A DNA stretch of 64,000 nt. Origin: Venturia oleaginea. Lineage: Eukaryota; Ascomycota; Dothideomycetes; Venturiales; Venturiaceae. Below are positions 54,238 through 63,128 of the stretch, piece after piece. Both the position numbers and the translations under genes were made by a program. Within the stretch, counting starts at the first letter, position 1. Each line of letters opens with the position of its first letter. Below the pieces are notes generated by a model. It saw only the letters and a list, made by a program, of their open reading frames with translations. It searched no databases and was not told where the DNA came from. The stretch covers positions 620,001-684,000 of the forward strand of contig JABMLP010000021.1 of assembly GCA_013176395.1 (NCBI GenBank). Reading direction: 5' to 3'.

Positions 54238-55080
54238 AGGGACCTTGGGGAGGTCGAGGTCGAAGTCGAAGTGGGAGTCGAAGTGGGAGTTGAAATGGGA
54301 GTCGAAGTGGGAGACTAAGCAGGAGTCGAAGGTGGAATCGAAGGTATGAAGGCTGTAGCAAGGTTTGTGAAAATTGGTGAGGTTGGACAGCTGTTCTCAG
54401 ATATTCGCTGTATAGAATGTAGGCTACGCGTGCAGTGGTATGGCTTGACGTCTGGTAAACAAACAGATGGAGCGCTTGACCTCGAAAAGACGCCATGTTT
54501 ATTATGCTAGTCCAGTAATATGCCATGACGAACTCCCACTCTGCGGTGTACGAAAAAGAAGAATACCGATAACGTACCCTTCTCGTCAGTTCAGTACGAG
54601 AACAGTTAGTCGCTAGGTTTTTCGGATGTTTCTCGGTCGTACCTTGGTCTCAGGATCAGCAGCTTTTATTGTGGGTTATATACATCATCGTGGACATTCT
54701 CGAGCTTTCGACTGGCTAACTAATTGACTAGAATAAGTAACGCCTACAGTTCCAGTAATTCGAGTGCACCTAGGTAATGTATTGACGGCTAAGAACCCGA
54801 ATACAACCGCTTTAGAAGCTTTTGAGCAATATATAGTATACCGATCCTATATAGAGGAGATCACGCCGTATTCAAGGGGTAAGAATTACAAAGAACTGAT
54901 CTACGTGTTTCAACTAGGTTCCGCTACAGGTTAGAGCTGTCAGAATCACTCAGTCAATCAATCAAATACTCGAGAACGTTCACGTGGATGCAACTCGTTT
55001 GGCTCCTAGTAAGATGGGGTACTTGACGCCTAGGCTCATATCCAAAATAGCCCAGAACAACTTCAATACAACTTCAATAC
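54238..55080. other. Spacer between SSP-3 and SSP-4
   Basis: No gene recognised. 54245-54345 has GGGAGTCGAAGT-type tandem words just past the SSP-3 stop. 54730-54860 is a diverged copy of 41340-41480. Confidence 0.45.
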
Positions 55081-55415
55081 ACCATGCAGGCGTGATTTAG
55101 ACCCGAATTAATTGATAAATATCAATGTATTATCGTCGTGCATATGCAGCATGTGTGGTTGGAGACTTTAGATATATTGTTAGACAGCTTACCGTACCCA
55201 ACTCCAATTCAAAGCCGTCAAACTCGAAGCCGTTAACTCAAAGCCGTCACTCAGAGCCGTCAACTCAAAGCCGTCACTCAGAGCCGTCACTCAGAGCCGT
55301 CAACTCAGAGCCGTCAACTCAAAGCCGTCAACTCAAAGCTATCAATCCCACAAACCGTCAACTCAAAGCTGTAAATCCCAAGCTGTCAATCCCACAAGCT
55401 GTCAAGTCCAACAAA
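55081..55415 (+). promoter_or_regulatory. Promoter and repetitive leader of SSP-4
   Basis: CATGCAGGCGTGATTTAGAC (55083) to TGCAGCATGTG (55146) matches the block at 45541-45630 before SSP-2. The leader 55200-55400 contains more than ten tandem words of 12-15 bp like GCCGTCAACTCAAA / GCCGTCACTCAGA. The frame from ATG 55125 is open through this leader and continuous with SSP-4, spliced or not. Confidence 0.6.
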
Positions 55416-55796
55416 AGTAACGTTTCCATCCTCGAATTACTCTCGATTTCCCTAACAAAGTTCGCTATAGTGAAGTTCCAGATTCCATCTCTAACCCTCG
55501 CCCTTCTCGCCATTCCAACCTACGCGGACTTCCTCTGTTCTACATACCCCGATATTCCCAACCGGGTATACCAAACATCCTTGGATGCCTTTCTCGTACG
55601 CAATTGCAAACTGGGTAAAGGTGTCTCTACCATAGACGGTTGCTTCGTCACCACCAACGATAGAAAAACCCCTGTCTATTTCCAGAAAGTGTACCGCCCA
55701 GTTCTCACTGCATCCGGTAAAAAGAATGTTGCAATTAGCGCCTCCTATGCCTGCTCCCCTGCGAATAATGTGCGACCGCCGCCACCGAAAATGTAG
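55416..55796 (+). CDS. SSP-4: small secreted four-cysteine protein, split start codon
   Basis: Predicted 108-residue secreted protein. The start is A 55416 joined to TG 55471-55472 over a 54-bp intron (GTAACG...CCCTAACAAAG...CTATAG). The signal peptide is KFQIPSLTLALLAIPTYA. The mature start is DFLC ([YFW]xC), with four cysteines in FLC, RNCKLGKGV, DGCFV and SYAC. Family block: VYQTSLDAFLVRNC and YFQKVYRPVLTASGK (less typical than the HP.LTAPGK of the others). An in-frame ATG lies far upstream at 55125, so a long unprocessed form is formally possible. The leader repeats and lack of a signal peptide there make the split start more likely. Confidence 0.85.
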   Translation, partial: SNVSILELLSISLTKFAIVKFQIPSLTLALLAIPTYADFLCSTYPDIPNRVYQTSLDAFLVRNCKLGKGVSTIDGCFVTTNDRKTPVYFQKVYRPVLTASGKKNVAISASYACSPANNVRPPPPKM

Positions 55797-55895
55797 AAGG
55801 AGGTTGGGAAAGTCGGTGTGGGAGTAGAAGGCTGGAAGGGCATATTAAGTTAGTAACTTGAGAAGCTGGTCGGGTGGATTGATGGATGATAGATA

Positions 55896-57317
55896 ACGTA
55901 TTCCACCATCGAGCGGGTCAACCCATCGAGCGGGTCAAAAAGGCTTGGCACGACCAACTTATGTTACGACTCTTCAATTTAATCGCTATCAACAATAGAT
56001 TCTAAGTCCGTCGTGCTGCTATCTGATTCAGAAGATATCTTGATATCTTTTTTACAAGTTCGCGCATTATGCCCAGCTGCGCCGCGGTTCCTACAGCGCC
56101 GTTGAATTGGTCGGGCTGTTTCTTGACCACCACTACCACGAGCCTTCTTTGATCTCTGAGGCGCTATAGACGCCTCTGCAGCTACCTGCGCTGTTGCAGT
56201 CCCATACTCAACAGTACCACCTTGCTGGATCCACTTCCTTTTGCGCCATTTTCGGTTCGTTGTTACTGCTAATTGCTCTTCAAGGTCGCGGTTACGCGCA
56301 ACAAGCAGAGCGTTTTGATGTAGCATCAATTCAGCGCCTTAACAAGCTGGGAAAGCCTGCCTGCGCAGTAACTGGTGACCGAGTAAAAGACTCGCTTACG
56401 AGCTTGGATTGGGATCCAAATTCATAAGTATTACTTGGAGTCTTGGACTGCCACGGCGTTTCTGGGAGATGGGTTTCTGGCAGGGTTCGTAGCCGTACTT
56501 CAAGGCGATCCAACACCACCTGCGCGTCGATAGGGACTAGCCCTACTGCCTCAAAAGCCTTTTGACAGTTCTCTTTCGTAAACACGTCAAAAAACGCGTC
56601 TTTGAAGGCAGGGAGAAAGCCTTCCTTGTGGATATGGTACACGCGTCGGCGTGCCAAGTCCCGGACGCGTTGGGAGTACTTGCGCTTCAACGGCGAGAAG
56701 CAGACCACGTCAAGGGGCTGGAGTATATGCGACGAGTGCGATGGCATGCAGAGGGTTATAATCTTGTTTTCGAGGCAGTAGTCCTTGAAATCCTGGCTGA
56801 GATGGCTCTCATGGCCGTCCAAAATAAGCAGCCTGTATCCTATCCTTAGCTCGATTGAAGGCCATCTTGAGCTTATCTGAGCGCGTTATGAACCTCTCAG
56901 CCCAGTTTTTCCCTACTGGCTCTCCACCGCGTACACCCAGTAGTTTATCCGCCATATCTACTACCTCACACAGCCGGGGCGCGAATCCTCGCGAATCGAG
57001 GTCGAGGATGTATTGGACGATTGTCTGCTCTTCAGTCGTAGTGAGCTTGTGTCGGGCGTTGCGAGTATCTAGGCGATACGTAATTCCGTTATATCGCCTA
57101 GTTAATGTTGAAGGAGGTATATCAAACGCCTCAGCAGCGCGCCGGAGGCTTCGGAATTGGTGGGTATTGTAGGCAGAAAGGGCAAGCTGGATTCTGCCTT
57201 CTCTGTTAAATGATTGCGCGTTTTGTTGTTGAGACATGTTGTGTTGATAAGGGAGCAGCTGGTCTTGGCATAAACTGACCCGCTCGATGGGTTGACCCAC
57301 TCGATGGTGGAATACGT
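55896..57317 (-). mobile_element. pogo/Fot-type DNA transposon, internally deleted
   Basis: A 1,422-bp element with 42-bp TIRs (55896-55937 and 57276-57317) that start ACGTATTCCACCATCGAG and differ at one base, flanked by TA at 55894-55895 and 57318-57319. Each TIR contains two direct copies of CCATCGAGCGGGTCA. The transposase on minus is truncated internally. It lies in the spacer between SSP-4 and SSP-5. Confidence 0.93.
55979..57238 (-). pseudogene. pogo-like transposase, catalytic core deleted
   Basis: The N-terminus (57238, MSQQQNAQSFNREGRIQLAL) has the psq-type helix-turn-helix (FRSLRRAAEAFDIPPSTLTR) and CENP-B-type HTH (LTTTEEQTIVQYILDLDSRG). At about 56850 the frame jumps from MAFNRAKDRI to YRLLILDGHESHLS, removing roughly 170 residues that include the first catalytic Asp, and the junction is out of frame. 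The retained end has DGHESHLS (second Asp), LQPLDVVCFSPLKRKY, then another shift near 56330 before the tail with a damaged zinc knuckle (RRCRNRGAAGHNARTC, lacking the second Cys). Non-autonomous. Confidence 0.88.
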
Positions 57318-57319
57318 TA

Positions 57320-57853
57320 GTTATAAATTTATCGCGCGAGTTCTTACCCAGCATATATTACTAATTTAAATACAGTCAAAGCGTTAGGAACAAGAGATCG
57401 GCTCCGGAATACGAAATATACCCAAAACTCGGCATCTTCCGGCTGCTAGAAATAATAGTGGACTTTGTTAATCTTGTCTTGATCTACAGTAGTACGAGCT
57501 TAGATAGATTCCCGGGAGCCCGGCTAAATTTATAGATTGTCGAACGATTGAGTACCCTATCACCATTATATTGCCTATTTCCGGCAGATTGACGGCACGT
57601 GCGTTTGCACAATACATCGATCCGGTATATATTTTCCATAAGATTTGCACACACTCATTTTGATTAGCCACGGCGAGACCTACTTATAATCGAGCGATTG
57701 AGTACCGAGTAATTGAGGAACAACCTTTTAAGTCTTCTCCTGAACGACAGCCCCAAACTTCGACTCCAAGTTCAACCCCAGCTTTATCCTCTATCTCAGC
57801 TTCATCCTCAACCTCAACTCCAATATCTTTTGTAACCCCGAACTCAAACAAAA
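57320..57853. promoter_or_regulatory. Upstream region and leader of SSP-5
   Basis: The leader 57740-57850 is a pyrimidine-rich run of CTTCGACTC / CTCAACCTCAACTCC words, the same style as the other SSP leaders. No clear TATA element was fixed. Confidence 0.5.
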
Positions 57854-58231
57854 AGTAAAGACTCCGACCTTACAACGTCGAATTCGCTAATAAAGTTCGT
57901 TGTTATAGTGAAGCTCCAAATGTCAACTATCGCTACTCTAACTCTCTCAATTACCCTGGCTCTTGCCGTCCCACCTACAGCATGGAAGTGCATTGCAGCC
58001 GATACAAATGTTTTCGACCCGGTATATCAGCCATCATTCGAAGCTTTCGAGGAGCGAACCTGCAGACGAGGTAGCGGCAACTGGGTCGCCCAAAGCCCTC
58101 AAGGCCACTGCATCATCAGTAAAAACTTGTTCAATGCCCAATATTTCAAAAAAGCTTTCCATCCATACCTTACCGCCCCGGGCAAGCCTATGATTCGGAT
58201 CCGTGTCTTCTACACGTGCACTAGTTTTTAA
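57854..58231 (+). CDS. SSP-5: small secreted four-cysteine protein, split start codon
   Basis: Predicted 107-residue secreted protein. The start is A 57854 joined to TG 57909-57910 over a 54-bp intron (GTAAAG...CGCTAATAAAG...TTATAG). The signal peptide is KLQMSTIATLTLSITLALA. Near the mature start comes AWKC ([YFW]xC), with four cysteines in WKC, RTCRRGSGNW, GHCII and FYTC. Family block: FDPVYQPSFEAFEERTC and YFKKAFHPYLTAPGKP. An internal ATG at codon 5 could initiate without splicing, the only intact copy with that option before the hydrophobic core. It is the rightmost member and sits next to ordinary genes. Confidence 0.87.
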   Translation, partial: SKDSDLTTSNSLIKFVVIVKLQMSTIATLTLSITLALAVPPTAWKCIAADTNVFDPVYQPSFEAFEERTCRRGSGNWVAQSPQGHCIISKNLFNAQYFKKAFHPYLTAPGKPMIRIRVFYTCTSF

Positions 58232-59331
58232 ATAGAGGGAAGGTCAGCATATCGCATCTGATGCGTAGAATATTGGGCGATATAGCGCAAGACGAAAGAT
58301 GCAACGGGTGTAGAAACGTTTTGTAACATTGTACTGACGGGGAACTTTCAAGGGAGAAAGAGAGATGAAGCCGAAAGTCGCAAGCACTCTAAATCGAGAT
58401 TGGATAATTGTACTAGACGGACGGAGGCTTTACCCATAAATGCCGCTCAGCACTTGCAGATATTTCTTCCTCTTGTACCTGACTCGATGCTCTTGCTTCG
58501 ATCAGCCTCACATCTCCCTGCATATACTTATCCAGCCAAAGCGTATTGATGGCGTCGGTCTTCGACAATTCTCATCTCCTGATGTCTGATTCTGGTACTT
58601 GAAGTGAAGGCTGTAAATAATGACGCCAGATCTGCCATGATGTATCACCAGTGAGAATTTCAAGTATACCCAGCCTCGCGACATACAACAGAGTCCTGAG
58701 GCTTGTAATGGTCCAGAGGTATCTTCGATGCGAAGAAGCTGTGTAGTTCCGCCACCAGCCAATGCGGAACTATTTGGTACTGGTTTGCTGTGAACGGTAT
58801 TTTTGTGAATTGAAAGCTAATGGTTTATGAACAGTCGTGGCAAGAGGAGATTCAAGATCAAATATCGAAGGCATTGCTTGATTTCATTGGGAGAGGAAAG
58901 GGCCCGGACAACGTTCACAATTAGAAGTTCAAATTGCTACAAAACCCCTACCAACAAAACAACAGTGCTAATAGGTATTCAACTTCCTCTCAGCCAAGAG
59001 TGCATATTCCTTCTTTCGATCCCGTTACAACAAGCATCGACGCCCATTTCTATAAGCAAACACATAATACAGCCTCTAAAGTATCTCCAAACAAAGCCTC
59101 CTATACATACCATCCAACAAATCGACCAAATCCAACTCCAAAAACATCAACGGAAAAGCCCAACACCCCAAGCACACCAATAATCCAACGACAAATCCAT
59201 CCGACAAATCGCCTACCTACTCAACGACTTCTACCACACGAAAAACATCACCCACTATCTCCATCCGAGTGTATCATCCTTAAATTCAACAACCGACCCT
59301 CCCCATAACCTCTGAAACAAACACGCCCCGA
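58232..59331. other. Spacer, no recognised gene
   Basis: 1.1 kb without a credible gene. The plus frames at 58827-59308 are threonine/proline/asparagine-rich translations of an A/C-rich stretch (58930-59350) and show no motif. Confidence 0.4.
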
Positions 59332-59871
59332 TCAAACACCCCTAAACAAACCCTCCACATCCCCCCAAAAAAAACACCAATCAACACCACCCAACTCAAG
59401 CCGACAAACCCCATCCCATTTCCCCCGACTGAAACACCGTCCAACCCCACCAAGATTCGATTCCTTAAAAACGTTCCATCGAAACCCCCACTCACCCCCC
59501 ACCCCCCTCGCCTCCCCTTCTCTCACCCGAATCTTCGTCCACTCCCTCCTCAACTCTGCATCACGTATCCGGAGTTCCTTTCCGATGGGTAGACAGATCT
59601 TGGTTTCAATGTAGACGATGTCGTCGACGAGGCTGGCGTGTACAGTGCGGAGTTTGGTTGTGTGGCGGGCTATGTTGTTTTCGAGGAAGACGAGTTCGTT
59701 GCCGTAGCTTTTTGGATCGAGGGTGAATTTTTTTTCGAAGTCGATGACGAGGATGTTTTGACGCATTTCGGTTGGGAGGCTGAGGAATGAGGCTGGAGTT
59801 GTGTTGTTGGCCTGGCGCTGTTGTTCTGAAGGACTCTTTCCACATTTCTTTTGTCGTTGTGATCTAGCCAT
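59332..59871 (-). CDS. F-box-like domain protein, short
   Basis: A 179-residue intronless ORF. After a basic, glutamine-rich start (MARSQRQKKCGKSPSEQQRQ) comes PASFLSLPTEMRQNILVIDF, the F-box-like LPxEMRxxIL signature common in Pezizomycotina. The middle (IYIETKICLPIGKELRIRDAE) is typical of these proteins. The last ~50 residues are glycine/tryptophan-rich and antisense to a C-rich tract, so the C-terminus may be an artefact of a lost intron or stop. F-box proteins act as substrate adaptors of SCF ubiquitin ligases; the substrate is unknown. Confidence 0.65.
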   Translation of the reverse strand: MARSQRQKKCGKSPSEQQRQANNTTPASFLSLPTEMRQNILVIDFEKKFTLDPKSYGNELVFLENNIARHTTKLRTVHASLVDDIVYIETKICLPIGKELRIRDAELRREWTKIRVREGEARGVGGEWGFRWNVFKESNLGGVGRCFSRGKWDGVCRLELGGVDWCFFWGDVEGLFRGV

Positions 59872-60237
59872 GGTTCGGTGAGGTGTAGCTATTCTTGGGA
59901 TACGAGCAGTAACGAGGAAATAAAAAAGGCTGAGGATCGCGATGGCAGACTTATATTGTTAGGCTTTGCTGTGTTGGCATGGACATCAACAAAGTATTGC
60001 GGGGAACACTCCGCGATCTCAGTGTCGAGCTGGATGGAGGACCTGTGATTGATCGAATCGATGAGATATGATGTGAAAGGATGTGCAAAAGAATATGTTG
60101 ATTAACCCTACAGGTCGAGGACCCAAACCGACCTAGATGAAGTTGAACGCTAGTCAATTAAAACAAAGGAACAAAAAGTCGTCTACCCATGCATGTGTTC
60201 GTTCCAGCATCCTACTCAAACCATTATATAATTCCAC
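59872..60237. other. Intergenic between F-box-like gene and rcf2
   Basis: Promoter of the F-box-like gene and 3' end of the rcf2 homologue. Nothing further is seen. Confidence 0.45.
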
Positions 60238-61208
60238 CTAGGGCGCATGAACACCCTTAGCCGGTTTCTCGAGCTCTTCGATGCTCTTTTTGTTGACCTT
60301 CTTCCCCGCTTTTTCGTCCTTGGCTTCTTGTTCCCGGACAGCTGCTTCTCGCTCTTTCATCTTACGCTCTTCAGCCTCAACCATATCTGCGCAATGTTAG
60401 TCTTATGCCATAATTCCAAGTCCAAGACGTGAACATACCTTTCCACTGATCCTCACCAGCATACCTCTCATGATGAATTCTCTGCTCAATGTAATGTTGA
60501 TGCGTCGGATCGTTAGGATCCAACACCTTGATAGTCTCCCACCGTCCCCTGCCTTGACTCTTATCATTCGACTCCAACATGAAACTAGCCAGTAAAACCG
60601 CAACTGTCAAACCCTGCGCATACACACGGGCTTGCACAAGTTTTTGCTGTCCGGTGAGATAAGGATTCCGTTGTACGATTCCAAGCGCTATTCCCATGGA
60701 AGCAACCCACGATCCAAAAACAATCGAGTATCTGTTCTTCTCGCCCCAGTCTTTTGCGCGCTCGGAGAAGGATTTTGAGGCTTCATATTGTTGTTGTAGG
60801 GAGAGGGATTGGTCGGTGTAGTCTCGGTCTGGGTTTCGTGCTTGTTCGTAGCTTCGGGACGCTCTATCGGCTGCAATAATTGCTGTAGAATCCATTAGCA
60901 CTGGGATTTTCGGTTTCTTCTGCAGGACCTGCACGTACTGGAGAATGTTCCTGTCGAGACTGCGAGGAAGACTCGGAAGGGTACGGTCAGAGATCGGAAA
61001 CCTGGATATCGTCTTGAAGCTGCCATTACACCCGCTGTGCCTATTCCCAACCCCACAAGACCCCCAAAGAGACCGCCTTTGACTGTGGCACTAGATTTGG
61101 TATTAGCACTTGCAAGTTCATGTCCCAATGGCTTGCTATCGCAAAGCTGTTGTGGTAGCGTGCTCACTTGTAATGCGCAGCCTCTTCTTCTTTCGTAAGG
61201 ATCTTCAT
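60238..61208 (-). CDS. rcf2: Respiratory supercomplex factor 2 homologue (HIG1 domain)
   Basis: A mitochondrial inner-membrane protein that associates with cytochrome c oxidase and supports supercomplexes. Four exons (61208-61168, 61090-60939, 60882-60439, 60386-60238) join in frame to 261 residues, usual for fungal Rcf2. It starts MKILTKEEEAAHYNATVKGG, followed by two membrane segments (GGLFGGLVGLGIGTAGVMAA and SLTVPFRVFLAVSTG). The HIG1 domain lies around residues 130-190 (NRYSIVFGSWVASMGIALG, then QRNPYLTGQQKLVQARVYAQ). The C-terminal tail is a charged coiled coil (EERKMKEREAAVREQEAKDE) ending KGVHAP. Introns are 77, 56 and 52 bp with GT-AG ends. Nothing is unusual. Confidence 0.93.
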
Positions 61209-62001
61209 GATGGGATCAAGCCAGAATCCGATTCGAGTATAAACAATTCTTGTTGGTGTGTATAGTAGTTGAGAAGCAAAGGCGTGTGTAGGAGAGAAGC
61301 CAAGGCGTGTGCACTGTGCAGGGAGGAATTGCAACTGTTGTTGTGGTAAATATCAAGCTTCAAATATCTCCTGCTTCACCCCGACACTTTATGATGTAAC
61401 CGCAACCACCCAAGGGTTGAGCCACTGATTTTCAATCGACCGGAGAAGCCACCACAATCTGTGCTTCAAGGCTCCACTCACTGTCCATGTCCCCGATTAT
61501 CTCAAGAATCGATGAGCTATCCGATCCAGTAGAGACGCGGCAATAATCATGTGTCAGCATTTCCATCCTGTGGCACGGGCCGCACGGCGAGATGCCCTTC
61601 TCTCGCCGATTTGTCGGTTTTCCATCGGCGTTCGAAGCCCTCTTTCCGCTTGGTGACATGTTCGCCGCATATCGAGTCGATTAGATGCCGCAATGGCGGG
61701 CCATATATCGCATTCCTCTTCCATATCACATCAAGGTGGGACAATTTTTGTGAAGTGAAAGCATCTCTAATATCATGCTATGGCATACTATGCTATATAT
61801 ACACACATCATTCGACCGGCAACACCAAGCCATCGCTCAAAAAGAAGCACCGGGAAAGAAAAAAAGGATATGCACAGTTGTAAGTTACACGCACCAGGCC
61901 GGCTAGTACCGTGCACAGTGCATTCCAACTCTTTATTATCTCAACATCGGACTGGATGGAGAACCGAGTGTTATACAACTTTTCACGTCGTCGCAACATG
62001 T
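61209..62001. other. Intergenic between rcf2 promoter and LPMO 3' end
   Basis: A 75-codon minus frame (61432-61659) has no motif and is not called. The left part should hold the rcf2 promoter. Confidence 0.45.
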
Positions 62002-63128
62002 TTAGGTCCTGAAGGCGAAGTTTCTTGCGTGGCGCTTCTTCTTGCAGGCAGAGGCCTTGGACGTGGTGGCTGGCGCAGATGAAGCTGGCGCATAGGAGGC
62101 TGGTGCCGATGTCTGGACAGCGGCTGGGGTGGTGATGGAGGCGCTTGTGGCGGCACCATAGCTGGTTGGGCTGGCCGGGGCAGATGTAGCAGCTGGAGCA
62201 GAGGAAGCAGCAGAGCTTGAGCCAGCGGCAGAGGTGGCAACTGAAGTAGGAGCAGAGGTGGCAGCGGCACCACCGGCGCCAGACCATAGGGTTGGACCAG
62301 GAACGATGTATTGAGCGGTGTCAGTGAATTTCTGGTAGATGTTGAACATGAGCTGGCAAAATGTCAGTATGTGAACCTTGATGTTGGTTGAGGGAAATCT
62401 TACACCTGGGTCGGAGGTCTTGTACAGGGAGGTTCCAACAACACCCTCTGGGACGTCAGATCCACCACCAGTGATCTGGAGGTTCACACATTGTCTGAAG
62501 TGAGGTCAGTAAGTATTTTCGAAGCTCATACTCAACACACTCACGGGTAGTTCTGGGCTTCACCAGCGGTTCCGGCAGAGTGAAGAGCAATGGTCTCGTG
62601 GCGAAGGACGTAGTTACCAGCCTTGATGCTGGCAGGGATCTTAACGGTCCAGGTCATGTTGTTCTTAATCATGACATCGTCACCGAAGACTGGTGGATTA
62701 TTGGCGATGTCGGTAATTCCAACGGCATCGATCTTGAACCACTCGAGGGTGGTCTTGTCAACGGTGGAGCAGTCGCCACCACAGTCGGCAAGGTAATCGA
62801 TCATAGGACCGTGGTGAGAGTCTGGCCATGTAGTCCACTGAAGAGAGACTGACTCGCCAGCTGCAATCTCTGCTGATAACTTTGCGTTGGTAGCTCCCTT
62901 GTGGCAGATGATGTCTGGGGAACCAAGGGAGCTGCCTGGGACGAATCCGTGATCTTGGGTGAGAGGCGCGGTCCATCCGATGACCGCTGGAGGAGTGGGC
63001 ATGTACTGGAAGTCTGGGGAGTATCCCTGGTAGGTCTTGGTGCCTACAACGATCTTTGAGACGACGCCATGAGCGGCGACTTGGGAGGCGAAAGTTGCAA
63101 AGGTGGCAGCGGTGGTGAAGGACTTCAT
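62002..63128 (-). CDS. Secreted AA9 lytic polysaccharide monooxygenase with Ser/Ala-rich tail
   Basis: A copper enzyme that oxidatively cleaves cellulose or related glucans outside the cell. Three exons (63128-62545, 62494-62404, 62352-62002) give 341 residues. After a 19-residue signal peptide (MKSFTTAATFATFASQVAA) the mature protein begins with the catalytic His1 (HGVVSK). The second copper His is in DSHHGPMIDYLADC, second-sphere His in LRHETIALHSA, and Gln and axial Tyr in EAQNYPQCVNLQITGGG, a motif interrupted by intron 1. The catalytic domain ends near PGPTLWSG and is followed by a ~95-residue Ser/Ala/Thr-rich tail, finishing in a basic CKKKRHARNFAFRT with no cellulose-binding module. 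A TATA-like ATATATGG lies ~170 bp upstream of the ATG on the coding side. Confidence 0.96.

Noticed and set aside
55125..55796. 223-codon ORF fusing the SSP-4 leader to the secreted protein
   Set aside because: The extension is translated leader repeats without a signal peptide at its start. The split-start model is shared by all five paralogues.
58827..59308. Two overlapping plus-strand ORFs of ~120 codons
   Set aside because: Composition is that of an A/C-rich tract (T/P/N/Q-rich in every frame). No motif or start context.
61432..61744. Short minus-strand ORFs in the rcf2-LPMO spacer
   Set aside because: Mutually overlapping, no motif, and no consistent intron or promoter signal.
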